From contig CM047427.1 of assembly GCA_026168455.1 (NCBI GenBank), positions 10,755,505 through 10,819,504 of the forward strand: a stretch of 64,000 nucleotides of DNA, written 5' to 3'. Both the position numbers and the translations under genes were made by a program. Below the pieces are notes generated by a model. The model saw only the letters and a list, made by a program, of their open reading frames with translations, had not been told where the DNA came from and searched no databases. Shown piece after piece: positions 43,030 to 57,570 of this stretch; the stretch's first letter is position 1; each line of letters opens with the position of its first letter. This DNA is from Theocolax elegans (taxonomy: Eukaryota > Arthropoda > Insecta > Hymenoptera > Cerocephalidae).

Positions 43030-46000
43030 ACACATGTATTTCTAATCGGTAAATACGGGAAGGGAAAACTCGTTCTCTTCTCTCTCTCTATCACCCGATT
43101 TTCATCATTCAGCTTCGACTGTCGCCGATTTTTATATCGAGATTTTTCACTCGACGGGTTACCGGGTTCTAACATCATTTTTATACCTTTTTTTTTGTTT
43201 GAACGACATGAGTATTTACGAAGCAAATTTTGAGAGCGGTGCAGAAGATTTTTAATTGATTGATGCCGCGACTTGAGCCTTGTATCGTGACTTTTGAAAG
43301 TAGTCAATTTTTAATAAAATTAAATTTTTTACTTCAATAACGTCCCTAGTAAAAATCTTTTAGGAATAGCTGTTTTATAGCTAATTATCCGCTAATCGTT
43401 TTAAAAATAATGACTAGTTTATATATCGAAAGAAGCACATTTGCAAAGAAACTTTTTACATCGATTATTTAATTATTTGTAAGTTTAAATGCAATTGCAA
43501 TTGCTACTTCTATAAACAAAATATTTATTTTTAAATGAATTTGAGATTCTATAAGTATCAAAAGCTGCAAAGATTACTAAATGTGATTATTGCTTCCTCG
43601 TTCTTCTTTATCGCGAATTTTCATTATTTACTTGAAGGAATTTCGATTAACAATCCTATAAGAAATTATCAAATTACAAAACTATCGTGTAATCATTAAT
43701 TTACAATAGATAAACTATACAACTAAATTACTTAATATTAGTTTAGTTTCATCCATATTTTCAAAGACAACATTCTGCCTTAATTAATCTCCATTCAACA
43801 TTACTTAAAGCTACACCTAATTAAAAATTCCACCATAAATTAGAAAAATAACGTATAGATGACAAAAAAAATCATAATACAAAATATTGCGTCATCTACG
43901 TTTCATTATCAACCAGTAAAAATATATCTTCAATAAAAAGGATTGCGTATTTATTCAATCGATACATATATAAGGATGCTCAACTCCCGCGAAATTACAA
44001 CAACACCTGGTGAAATCAAAAATACGACATCGTTATTGCATATAGCGTGTTAAAAATCATCTTTCACTTTGCACGTGGATTGTACAAGCGCGTCGAAGTA
44101 ATGAAGGAACAAATCAAAAGAAAATAAAGGAAGGAACGCGAAAGGGGATTTATTTAACTTTCGTATATATAGTCAGCCTATTTAATAATAAAAGCGTTAA
44201 TTATTACTCCTACATAGAGTGCATAAGTGTCTTCTACATCACGATAATTTATTGCACTTGAAAGTAGCTAACTTTTTAAGTAATTATCTTTCATTACACA
44301 CTTCGACTAATATAGGCAATGTTTTCTTTTCTCATTAGGATTGCTTCTTCTCATCTCGCTCTAATTGAACGATATACCCACCTTGAGTAAATATTTTCAT
44401 TATTTTATATGCCCCGTAATTTCAATTTTGTGATAATTCATCCCGGAAATCTCGGGTATTTTAATTATTTTTCGATAATCGTTGTTATATTATACGTGCA
44501 TCTCAATGCGTCTATCTTACGTGCAGTAAATTTAATTATTGATAAAAAGAAAAGTTTTTTTTTACGAATTTAAAAAAAAATGATACTTAATTTATTTACG
44601 AGCAATTATTGTTAAATAATTGACTATCGTCGTAATTTTGTAGATACGTAAAGTAGCGTTTTTGTTAATAATAGACGCGAGTGTTGCACGCTAAAATTTG
44701 AAATTTTATCTCCGTTCGACGTATTCTGTGAAACACGTCTCGACTACTGTTTAACAGGAAAACATTCAGTGTCAATGGGATGTGTACACAAATCATCTTT
44801 ACTCAGGGGAAAGGTAAATATATATAGGAAAACATTGGATAATTGATAGCTATTCGAATTGTCCATTAATTCACGTACGTTAACATAATGAGTAATAAAA
44901 ATTTAATTAAAATGACTATAAATCAATAGAATATCGCGAGTAAAATTAAAATCAAATTTCCCGCGGTTCGAATTTTTGAATTTTCAATGTAGATATAAAA
45001 TGTTACAAGATTATATCGTATAACTGATTAATTATATTTAGTTATTAATTGTTTCAATCGCGTTGAAATTTTTAGGTTAGAATATCGAAGCAGAGCTTTT
45101 ACAAAGTGACAGCTTATGATTTTTTTATTCGATTTTGATAAATAAATAATAGCTTCATTTATTTAATAACGTTTCGTTGGGCTATTCTTCTTATAAATTA
45201 ATCATGTAAATTAAAATATCACGGTGGCAGTATATCTGATTCATTGCTCTATTTTATTCTCGTAATATCGTAAAAAAATAAAATTGTATTTTAAATAAAT
45301 AAAAATTAATTTACATTAAATACAATTAAAAACAAATATGTGAATATACATTAAATAAATAAATTATTAAGGTACCGTGATACATATTGATCGTATTGTA
45401 TTTTACCTTTTTTTATTATCATAAAAAATTGAAATTATTTAATTTATATTTTGACAAATTATTAACATCCATGTAACAACGGTTGTATTAAAAAATAAAA
45501 CGATAAAAATAAAAGAATCATCTAGAACAATACACCAGAAGATCGAAATATATATATATATATACAGCCTCACCCATAATTAAGGATAGAAATCTTTCCA
45601 TTGTGCCTTACTTCTCATCTTCTCGAGTATATAATTTTTTTTTAATTTAAACTCAATATACAGCAAATTTGCAAATACTATACGTGGATACATATATACA
45701 TATATACTTTCACCAAGAAAGAGATTTTGAAAAATTATTATCAATGAGATGTACGACTATAATTCTTGTACGATTATCTTTATAAAGATGATGATCGATT
45801 ATATATGTATTCGTATATAATTCGTACTGTTTCTTCTTCTTCTTCTTCTTCTCGATGTTGGTATGGTTGAAATGACGATGATTAATGCGAATTGAAGCTA
45901 ATCGGGTTATCGTACTCGATGAGATTTTTGACGAGTCATCTTATAAAGTGTACTAATTTTCTTTAGGATAAGGATACGTATATCTTCACGAAGGAAGAAT

Positions 46001-47996
46001 GATAATTCATTTCTCTTCCTTCGTCATAGATATAGACATGTGTATACATTACACGTTTCGAGAGTCTGTAATTCGAACAATCGAGAGGACTTCTAACCTG
46101 TGAAAAGTATATTGAAAGAGAATATAATTTTTTTTCTAATTGTATGTGCATATGACAAATTATATTATACGAATAATATCGACCGTTTCAGACTCGCAAC
46201 TAAAATTACACGACTTTTACTTTCCATTTTGAACATTTTCTTCAAAACGCGACAATATATATGAATTTGAAAAAAATAACCATTCACGCATATACGCATA
46301 TACATAATCAACAATTTTATTTTTATTAAAACACTTATTATTCTGTGTACACGAATTACCCGCGCACCGTGTAATTCATTTAAGTATCTCAGTGGCGTAC
46401 ATCCTGAGAAAATAGAAAATACAAACGTTAGATTGAATAAATCTATATTTAATTAACATTTCTTTATAACATAATTTCATGAGATTGTAACGTTTATTTA
46501 ATAATATTTAACACGTTTAATAAATTCGCTTTCTCTTAAACATATTTTTATCGTTGGATAATCCTGACCTAGAAAAAAATAAATAAATAAAACCCATATC
46601 GTTATTTGCACTCGCTTGCAATTATTTTATCGTTTGTATAGATCGGCCATGTATGTATGTGTGTATATATGGAACACCAATCGTAAGTGGAACAAATTAA
46701 AAATAAAACAATATTTTTTTAATTTTGTGAAATAAAGGAGTAATCTTTTTTTCGAAACTTATAATTTTTTCTCTTTTATTGGCGACCCGGTAAAAATTCG
46801 CGAGGACTTTTTTGTTGCCGCGGCAGCCGTGCAATTAAATTCGTCCCTCTTAACGAACTGGCATTAACGGAAACGTCGTTAATATATTCATTATTAATAG
46901 AATCGTTTGCAATGCATAGATTACTGTACAAGGAGTCGTAAATTACATTTTTTTTGGACCGTGTCACTTGAAATGTGGTGAATCTTTAAATTAATATTTT
47001 TTTCTTGTACAATAAATTGAATTTTTCTATATTAGACTTACCACTACGAAAAATTGCACGTATAGATAAGTAATCAATGTTATGAATTTTTTATTATATA
47101 TTTAATTGTGTTTAAATAAAGAAAGAAATTAATTTAATAAAAACAGTTTATTATATTTCGCTCGATAATCGAGTATAAAATTAGGTTCCGCAATTATAAT
47201 CGATACATTTGTTACGCGTAACTTATTCACAATAATCCTGGTGAAATTATGAAATTCTATTAGATACTTAACATATATAAGTAATATGTAACTAAATTTT
47301 CCATATTTTATTATAAAACTCTTACGATCTACATCAAGATCGATCAAGATTCTTCATTTTACTTCCTGCTTTCATTAATTAAAATAAAAAAAATTAATTC
47401 TGTAAAATTTTGTAAATAAATAAACTTTATAAAAATTAATTTATAATTTAATGTACAAATTATTAAATTCTTCAGATTCAATCAAAATATAATGGATACA
47501 AATTGTTCTATCAAGATTTGCAAATAAATAAATTTTGTAAGTGAATAAATTAATTTAATATATATTTACGAGTTATAAAATTTAATAAAACCTACATTCA
47601 AATTAAACAACGTGTAAAATATTGTCCATTGAAACGCATTGAAATGAATAAATTCTCTAAATTGTTAATTACCCCAGAATCTTTCACTGGAAGCAATGAT
47701 TAGACCAATAAATCCAGTGGAAATAATAAAACGTACAGGGTTAATGAAATGTGTCAGGATACATATGCATATATGTACATATATATAAACGCGTATGTAT
47801 GTTAATATACACGAAACCGAGATATACGTCGGTGTGTTATAATGTGATTATAGAAGTTGATAAATCGTTTATACCTTGGGATACATCCTAAACACGTGGT
47901 TTGAATTTTTTCATTGAAAAGTAGAGAAAACGGGCATATATGAAAGTTAACATGACGTCTTGCTATGGTTAACAATCTAACCAATCATTTCAAAGA

Positions 47997-48032
<36 letters not shown>

Positions 48033-48419
48033 ACATGCGTATGTATACGTGTCTTCCTAGAATAGAAATAAACCTTTTAAACTTTAAATTTCTTCATTTT
48101 AATCTTAATTCGTAATGAATTTTCTACCTCGACTTCATATGGAAAATAGGAAAGTTTTACCAATATTTTGACCTTGTTCGGAAATTACGGGTGTCAAAGG
48201 TCCCTCTCTCTCGTGTGCAAACGACGCAAAATGTCATTTTTTTCGTTTCGCAGTTTCGAATGTAGAAAGTCATACGCTTAAAAATTGATTGTACTCGGCA
48301 AAGTAACTAAATATTTATAAGGACGACGGTGCGTATAGATCGAAAACGAAAAGAAGTAAAGGGAGAAACGAAAAAAAAAAACGGAGAAAAATGGTCTTAA
48401 GAAACGTTCCGGATGTGTC
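43030..48419. other. AT-rich intergenic DNA, no gene seen
   Basis: No coding region. A solo CCCTAGTAAAAATC motif lies at 43344-43357. A TTC run lies at about 45831-45853 and a CA microsatellite at 48001-48027. All open frames are short, AT-biased and without domains. Confidence 0.6.
48001..48027. repeat. (CA)n microsatellite
   Basis: Thirteen AC/CA units, followed by imperfect CATACACAC sequence. Confidence 0.9.
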
Positions 48420-48780
48420 GGCGCGGCGCGGTCTAACCTAATGAGGGGAGTCACACGGATATGCATATCGTTTTGCAGCGAGGCGGATTCATTCGCGATA
48501 CGCATAGGCGCCCTCGGAGCGCGTTGCAACCAGAGTTTAGTGGCTGGTTTTCAGGTTCTTTCAGCGAGCGCGCAGACGAGAACCGTGTCACGGATCTGGA
48601 GCAAACGCACGCCTTCTATGACGCTGCCGACGCGAGCGACCGACCGAGTGAGCGTCTATTATACACACCTATACCTCATACGGACGTTTACATTTTTATC
48701 CCTTCTTACTCCTATAGCTATATAGCTCCCCCGCTCCCGCGTATACCACCCACCAAGCTACCCCTCCTCCCACACCTTAC
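48420..48780. other. CpG-rich islet, possible regulatory element or untranslated exon
   Basis: A sharply GC/CpG-richer block in AT-rich DNA. Two overlapping plus-strand frames (94 and 107 codons) cross it, neither with a recognisable domain or signal peptide. A palindromic GAGCTATATAGCT-like patch lies near 48715-48728. Possible promoter, enhancer or 5' exon; no clear donor was found. Confidence 0.35.
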
Positions 48781-49378
48781 ATAGAGATGTGTAACGAAAA
48801 CTCTGAGGATTTTTATACATGTATCTCGAGGATTTCGTTTCGGTCTCGCTTTCAGTTTATACCATACCAATATACCGTGCCTTCCAATCGACCACAAAGT
48901 GTATGTGTGTATATACATATTTTACGTTTGTTAAGATCAAAAATCTTAAAATGCATCCAATTCGTTATCCTAACGTCATATATCAAGATTTTTCCGTTTT
49001 TAAAAATTATGTTTATCTCAAAATATGCCATTTTTTATAATATTACTTTGACCGAATATCTTATCTAGAATCCATCCATCTAGTTCGTAAAACTTGATAA
49101 GTTCAGTATAGCCTCAGAATACATGGCAATATATGGATATTTGGGTTAGATACATTTCAAATGTTAAGATACATGTTTCGAAAATTTATATATTAGATTT
49201 TAATTATCGCGCTATTACATTTGGTTTGGTTATTTAAGTTTATTCAAGGTTGATTTTATTCGTAGTCACAGATTGATTTGTTTAGTTTTTTCTTTCTTCT
49301 TGATACTTACGTTCATTATTATTGACATAAAGCATAATTTAAAGTTTCATATACTGGACTATATATAATATATATGAT

Positions 49379-49418
<40 letters not shown>

Positions 49419-51512
49419 AACTAAATTGTTATGACAAAATTAATCTGACTTAACGTTTAAAATAAGGCAATATACTGAGACATTTTATAGAGCTTTCCAA
49501 TGGTTCTGAAGTTACAAACGGCCTGAATGTTGATTTAAAATTATTAAAGTTCAAGGAAATAAAAAAAATTCATTATTATGGAAATTGAATTAGGAAGTAT
49601 TTTTTTGTGATACATCTATGCATACATTGAAAGATAAATGTAGAGAATCGAATAGTATACTTTTCTGATAAGTTAATAAAAATGTTTTATTTGAAACTAA
49701 GAAATAATTCTTACGAACGAAATAATTTTAATTAAAAGAAATGTAACATTTTTGACATCTATTAACTATGTATTAGTTTTGAACAAGTATTTTTTCAGAC
49801 GTGATCAATCATATGTTTTGTAAAATCAAATGGTTGTTTTAAAATTTTTTAATAATTTTTATGACGATTAGAATTTGAAAGGTGTAAGAAATGGTTATTT
49901 TAAAATTCTGAGAATATTTAATACAATGCGCCCTAATTAATAGAAATTAAAAAGGAGAACGCGAACGGAAAGCATTTGAAGTATATCTATATACATTCAA
50001 AATTTGTATATATAGATATACTTGCAATGTTAAAAATGAAACTTTGTCGGTTAATTTTGGCTTTTCCTTTCATTTCCCGAAAATCATTTTTTTTGCAAAT
50101 GAAATATCGCTAGTAAAAGTAAAAGATAAAGCATGATTTATACGTCTTGGAACGTCTTTATACTTATTGGCGGACTCCTTTGTAAGTAGTTAAATCCATC
50201 TTTAAGAGATAGTGATTCAAAAAATTATATTGAAAAATTAAAATGAAAAAGAAAACTTAATTCACATTGTTTTATAACGCAGAAGATATCGAATGTCAAT
50301 TGCCATAGATAAATATAATAGTTGAAATTGTCCTGTAATATAAACATAACTTTCTTCAAAACGCTACATTCGCGTATACGATTAATAACGTGAATTACAA
50401 ACGCTGTAATGCCATTACTTTTCAAACATCTAAAATATATAATTTGAATGTTAATACACAATTTTAAAAAAATGTCATTATTTTCAAACATCCGAGATAT
50501 GTAACTCGAATATCCACAATTTGAAAAGAAAGCAAAAATCATAGATATCAATCAAAGTCAGTATAGTATAATCTGTAAAAATAAAGAAAAATAGCAATAT
50601 CCTTGGTAAACGTATAGAATTTTTCATACCGCGTGTCCCGAATGAATCCAAATGGAATCACGATTACCCATATATGAAAAACCGTTGAATCTGCAGATAC
50701 TCGCTCTCTTCCGTTTCCTGTTGGCGCGATGCGAAGGTACAAAAAATAATAGAAAAATGAAACAGGAAAATAGTTGCCCCTCGGAGAAAAATATCTCGTT
50801 TGGGCGTGCCGCGTAATATCCATGCGTCTTCCACTAATCTAGACCATCTCTCGCGAATTAACGCGATACGACGTTCCGCGCTCTTGAATGAAAAAAAAAA
50901 AGATATCGAAGCTAAGCTTATCGAATAAAAAAAAACACTTGAGAATAAATATGTGTCAGTTGACTGGGATGCGCGTCAGCCGAATTATTCTTTCGTTTTC
51001 TAATGAAACATTCGATGGATCCGCAAGATTGGAGCGCAAAACATTTTTTTTTCTCTCTTTCGAAGTACACGTATACCATTTGCGAACGGTTATTAAAGAG
51101 AACTCGTAATGGCTCATCTGCAACACGGAAATTGATACACCTTACTCTGGTATGCGTGACTTAATGAAAAGAGAACGCCTCGCGGATCTTTAGATTTCCA
51201 ACGTGTTTTATACGCGTGTGTATAAAAGTGTAAACAAAACGTTATTTCATTCACTTTTTATGGGTTATTTAAATCTGGTTTTGCCGCATTAATGTTGCAA
51301 CGAAAAATTGACGATGTACGTACGTTAACCTAATGTAACGCTTGTCTTTATACATATTATATTTTTATTATTTAACAAAAACGAATAAATAATTGAAGTA
51401 AGATACTGTTTTTAAAGAAATAGCATTGTCTCGAAATAAATAAAATGTAAAAAAAAATGTATATACCGTTTTTTGTTCAGAATTTTTAGGATCGCTCAAT
51501 AAGTTACTACTG
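48781..51512. other. AT-rich intergenic DNA, no gene seen
   Basis: A TA microsatellite lies at 49380-49415. About 50620-50880 is slightly GC-richer without a convincing frame. Nothing else was recognised. Confidence 0.6.
49380..49415. repeat. (TA)n microsatellite
   Basis: About 18 AT units, preceded by TATATAATATATATGATGG, which repeats ATGATG on the other side. Confidence 0.9.
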
Positions 51513-51652
51513 CCCTAGTAGAAATTTAATCTATTTTTTAAATATAAGCTAGACATTTTAAAAAAATGAGCGAAGAATACTTATTTACCAGCTACATTAT
51601 AGCCAGCAAGTTTACAACCTCGTACCATTAAAAATTGTCAATTGTACTAGGG
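51513..51652. mobile_element. Short TIR element, CCCTAGTAG family
   Basis: The left end CCCTAGTAGAAATTTAATC faces an inverted, diverged right end, CAATTGTACTAGGG. At 140 bp it is close in size to the element at 4310-4436 and is non-coding. Confidence 0.55.
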
Positions 51653-54600
51653 TGGAAAGAGAAATTTAAAATATTTAAATATTTAAAATGCAACTACAAT
51701 TATTATTTATTAGTTATTTAATTATTCATTACGTAACTTTTTTTCATCCAAAGTAACAACGCCTTCATAATGATATAATTTGACACTTAGCATTTTTTAT
51801 CGAATAATTATATTATTACTTAAACACCATCATTTAAAAAAACAACATTACGTTTCATTAAAACCTTCATTAAGTATTTACATAATTATCAACGTCATCA
51901 TTGACACTCTCATCATCCTTCATATAAGTATCTTAATTTTAAGGCGCCAACGACCATACACTTATAGATATAAACACTTAAACATTTTTCAGTTGACTGG
52001 AATAGGAAAAAAAAGGTACATTTTGAACAAGCGAAGCGCATCGAAAACGTCACAAGATGTATTAAAAAAAAGAGAGATACTCGTCATTTCGAGGTCGAGG
52101 CTGCGACCGCAGTGTTTTGGTTCTTCAGGTGTAAGATACCGTTACACCCAAATTCCAATCGAACTTGGTCCGGACAAGTGTATGGTGAATGGACCGAAAT
52201 AAACCGAGGTACAAGAAAAATTAAAAAAAAAAACACAGAGTTCGTATTACGCGACGTTCTAATTTTAACTCAACGATAAGGTGTATATGTATTTATAACC
52301 TGATCGATCTTTTTTGATCGATCGATGAAATTTTGGAGTTTCACAGGTGAGATGTGATCTTAAGGGAACAAGCATGGACTGCAATTTATTAGAGATATAA
52401 TTAATAATTTATTATTGAATCAATTCAAAAATTTTATCTAAAATATTGTATTTAACTATTTTATCAATAAAAAATAGTACATTATAAATAATTAATACTT
52501 TGTTAGAATAACTTAAAAAGTATATTTTCAAATTTTTAAACAAATTTTTTAGCTAATTTATTTGAAACATAATTATTTTAATCAATTTATCGCAGTCAGT
52601 ATCACGATATTTTATCATAATGCCGCAGGACATTTTAGAACTGCTTGATTGCGAATTGGCAGATATTTTAATAGTAATCATAAAATATGATTCTGATCCA
52701 CTTATAAATGAAGTAGAATTTATAAATATTGCAATAAATTATTCATACATGCAAAATAATTGCAAAAGGTTAAGAACCTATAATAACCCAATAAAAAAGT
52801 AAAATTATATGTAAAAAACATCAATATTTTTTTATTTAACATTATAAGTATTTTATACATTTATTCTATTACATTCAAGTGGATTAGAATCATGAAAGCA
52901 TTAAGCTAAAAAATCATCAAACTACGTTGTTTCATAAATTTATTAAAAAAACATATGTTTTAACTAAATTAGATTAAAAATTTTGCAAGAAGTTAATAAT
53001 AACAAAATTTGATTAAAATTATAAAAATGCGTAATAAATTATTGACTATTTATAAATTATTGGTTCTTTTAACTGTGATCCAGGCTTGCCTATTTTTAAT
53101 GCCATACTAGGTAATATGGACATCGAAACAATTTTTGGGTCAGTAACCAGATACTCTTAGGAAAAATTCGGTAAAAATATAGAAAAAATTTTACCCCATA
53201 AGGATCTAACATTATTTTACCAACAATAACCCGTTACCACATTAAAAAATTAACATTTAATCGATACGTCAAAAACAATATATTTTCAAAACGCAAGTAA
53301 AAACTCAACATATTATCATGTATAGAAAATTGTGAGTAATTGCATAATAGATTATAATAAATTATTTTTTCTAAACCTTAACCTCTAAATTTTTTTCTAC
53401 CATACCGATTTCAGTATAGTTAAAAAAAGGAACAAAGGTATAGTAGGACAAACCGAGGTAAAACGAAACTCCGTGAATTTGAATAAAAAAAATGAAGGAT
53501 TCGTGTTAAGATTGGGTCAACGGTGCGTATACGGTCCTCTACTCGGAAATCTAGATGCGCGATAATAAATAACTCGCGCGGTTAACGACGGAAAAATTTT
53601 TCATTCAAAAATCTTTCTTCGTCGGATGTACTTATGTATCCTCAAAAAAAAAAAAAAATAATCCGTACACACACAGATATAGGAATATCTTATTAAAATG
53701 CTCGAACCACACCTTTATGTGGTTCGTTATAATAGTACGTATATATACATATATATATATTTACGCACGAGATGAATAATTCAGTGTCCCGAGTGAAATA
53801 CGAAGTGTCAAACCAGATAATGTATCTTCGCGTATGTTCGATATTTTATTTAAAAAAAAAACGGTAACGAAATATGCGAATACCAATAACGCGTAATGAA
53901 CAAAATGTAAAGGAAGGGTACGAAAATCCTTTATTTCAAACGAAGAAAAAAAAAGTACTATAACCTACACGTTGTGAGAAACGGAAATTTTCACAATTCG
54001 AGAAATGCGACCAGACATCATCCGATGACCCCGAATGCCCAGGTGAATGTCGGTTAATAGACGGTCCGCTTGTCAGTCCCCAACGGTCGTGCGGATAATT
54101 AGATAATTAAAGATCGGCGTGCGCGAGTGTGTCCCTTTTTTTTTCCTTCTTCTTCGTCTTCTACATATTATACGCGTGATATCCATGAGCTTGTAACAAA
54201 AGTGACAAGACGCAATCACGCTTTATGCTTAATAAAGAAACGGATTCTTTATATGCCCACCAATTAGCGTCATCAAGAAAAAAATGATCTCCGTGCTTTT
54301 AAATTTCACTATCGAATTGTATATATAAATTCTCGATGTGTATTCATCTATCTATATATATAGTTTTACAGAGTGTTAATAGTGATTATTACGTGCAATT
54401 AACAGGCTCGTATATGTGTATGTGTGTATTGTATATGCGTATATATCCAGGTATATTTGCCGAACGAAACGAGAGTTTTATAATGTCATAAAGTAGAATG
54501 AGGGGGATAAATGATTTTCGATTTGAAAGTCATCATCGTCATCATCAGGCCTTTCACCGGAGATTCTTCTCAAATATTCATAGATTTAAATATTATAATT

Positions 54601-57562
54601 AAATTCTATCGGTGACCCTTTAACCCTTCTTTACCATTCGAGTATGTATATATGTGCATCGTATCGTTGGAAATTTTTCTTTATTTTTCGTTAAGTCGTG
54701 ATTGAGTGTCATCGACAATGTTTTTTCTGTTTATATGTTCATTTTCGTGATAAGCTGTTGTACTCGTTTTGGGCTTTTCTTAATTATTTGTATATAAGAT
54801 AAATAATCTATATGCATATATATATATATTATATAATGAAGTGATGTTTAAGTTTTCATAATTTTTATTGATAAATATAGTAAAATATTAACAAATTAAG
54901 AGTAATTACAACATACAGTATTTTCATATAATTTATTAGCAACATTTCTTCGATTTTATTAATTATATTTCTACGTCTACATTATTTTATATTTTAAGAA
55001 AGGATTAGTTTTTGTATACCTTATATCACCATCCAAGTCACTTATATTGAGTAAAAAATACTTCTTATACAAAAATTAATATTTTATAAGAAAATGTTAC
55101 TACAATCACGAAAATAATATCCTCTGTTAGTAAGTTATAATTTGTAATTATGAAATGTTTCAAAATGAATGTGTTAAATTAATTCACAAGTTTCGTCATT
55201 GTAAACAGTTTAAAGTCTTAATGCAGATCGACTAAAATTTTTAAATAAATTATCACTTAAGAAAGGGTTACTTATTGCTCTCCAGTATATTTTACTATAA
55301 TTTAATAATATTGCTACTTTGCAATAATACTGCATTTAGTCTTATTTGCATTGTCACGTACACATATGAGTGTACGCAACCTACTAGATGATCCACAGCT
55401 ATCTTAGATGACGGATAACGTTGACGCATCAACGGGTATATAATTCCGATCCTTGCGAAGGGAGAGGTTCTTTCGGTTCTGTCTGTTCAGCTCTAATCGG
55501 GTCTAGTTCATGTATAATTAATAAATTGATCACTATTCATTTGAATCTTGTTACTAAGTCTCTCACCTTTTCTTACCTAGGAAGAGGGGAATTAGGCAAA
55601 TCCACGTAACAGCATTTAATATATTGTAACATACAAAAAATGCGAGGAGCAGAGAAAAAAGCTACGGAGGAGACAAACGTCCGCGATGCAGCACACAACC
55701 TAAATATTAGTCCACGCGCCTTATCGCTCACTCGATTCTTCTCGTACTTTTCATACTGCAAGTCGATGTCCGTGACAATAGTTTTATGCTCGAGAAAATT
55801 TACTATATATTTCAATACAACGATCGCAGTCGAATTATTATTATTTCATTATATTTATTGAAATATTTATCTTTACTTTTTACAAATTTCTATTTTTCGT
55901 AACCTATAAGATAAATAATGCAAAATTGTATTATTTAATCTAATTATATGTGTATATTATTAAATTTTTTTATTAACGATTTGAACTCATACCTATATAT
56001 GTATAAGTACATAATATATAAAATATATAAAATTTAGTAATTATAAAAAAATAATTTTATAAAATATTTTCCTCCGGTATCCTTTACATCGATATACTTA
56101 AAAAAACATTGCATTTCACCAGCATACAGACGTACAGACGTTTCCTTTAATAAGTTAAGAATTTAATAAGTATGCATTATCCAGCTCTCGGATTAAATGG
56201 CATTTAATAAGTTTGAAATAAGCGTTAATGATATTACAGTGATCATAAACCATAAAGCGATGAACGATGAGTCCATCCGACTAATAAAATAATTATCCAT
56301 GTTCCACGAGTTAACCGCAATAATTCCTTTGTGGCATCTACCTCTCCACTTCGTTATAGACAAAATTTAAACCCGTCGCATTACATCTATTATATATATA
56401 TACTTGACGCACGAAAAATACATCTATACGCTTTCCATCCTCTACCTCCTGGTACCTATGTATGAATATAATTTTTCTTTCTTCTTTTTACATAATGGTC
56501 GAAGGATAATTTTCCGGTGTTAAAGTCCTGCTAATCGCGAAAACAGTTAGGTGTTTCACACGTGCAACCGGGAAAACGCGAGCATATATATATATATATA
56601 TATATAGTAATCGTTTCGACTAAATCTCGTATATATCCTTTCTTAGTTTTTTTTCTTTATTTTATCCATTTTATACTTACAGCAAATTGTTGCTCGTTAC
56701 GAGCGTGACGCATTAACATTTCCATGATGGATGTTTACAATATATATATATATATATAACTGAATATTTTTTCTTTTTTTTCGATCTTTGCACTCACAAA
56801 GCGTACACGCGAATGTGCGTGCACAGAGCATGCGCATGCGTACACACATACACATGTATATATACGTATACGGAGAAAAATGTTTGATTAAAAATTACTA
56901 TACTTCTTGGCAAAGGAGGGACAATCCGTGAATATAAAAAAGATTGCTAAACATACACGTATAGTATATGTGATATTTTGTATTACAGATCATCAACATT
57001 TTTTCATTGGAACTGTATTTGAATTTGCAATGTCATTTTTAAATACTTACGATGTTAATTTTCACGCGCACTGACAGAACGCGGAATATTGGTAATGAAA
57101 TGAATGTGTATTTTTATTATTAATAAATCATGTATTTTCATCAATTTATATTTTTCATAAATATATCTATTTCTTGGTGTAATGCATTATATATTTATTA
57201 GTTATCAATTCAAATTATTTCGTTCTTACAGTCAAAATTAAACGAATGATAAATAATATTACATGTAAATTTTGGGCATTGCCCATACTTATAATCGCCC
57301 CCGTAGATTAATATGATTATTACCATGATGATGATTATTCATTCTGTATGTATATATGTTTATCATACACATGTACCTACACACATGTGTATGTGTTTAT
57401 GTGTAGATATATATATATAGAAAATTAACTTGCGCTTCTTACAACTCTAAGTGGTTAAGTAATAGTCATCTGGACAATGCGAGTGCACGTTGCAAAAGCT
57501 GAAGTTGAAGTGTGATTTTCACTTTTGTTTTACTATGCGACTCACGGATTACATCTTCAGTA
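51653..57562. other. AT-rich intergenic DNA, no convincing gene
   Basis: A 60-codon plus-strand frame at 52620-52802 (MPQDILELLDCELADILIVI...) looks less repetitive than most but has no recognised domain and no exon context. About 54000-54140 is GC-richer. A TATA-like GGGTATATAATTCC lies near 55435-55447 (plus strand) above a patch with two opposed 73- and 80-codon frames; no linked gene was found. Confidence 0.5.
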
Positions 57563-57570
57563 TATAAAGG
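57563..57570 (+). promoter_or_regulatory. Orphan TATA box on the plus strand
   Basis: TTCAGTATATAAAGGCCAG is a strong TATA match. A GC-rich patch follows at 57880-58090, including a 106-codon frame without a recognised domain. No initiator or downstream splice pattern was clear, so the transcript is uncertain. Confidence 0.3.

Noticed and set aside
52620..52802. 60-codon plus-strand frame (MPQDILELLDCELADILIVI...)
   Set aside because: Short, AT-rich, no context; cannot be told from chance or transposon debris.
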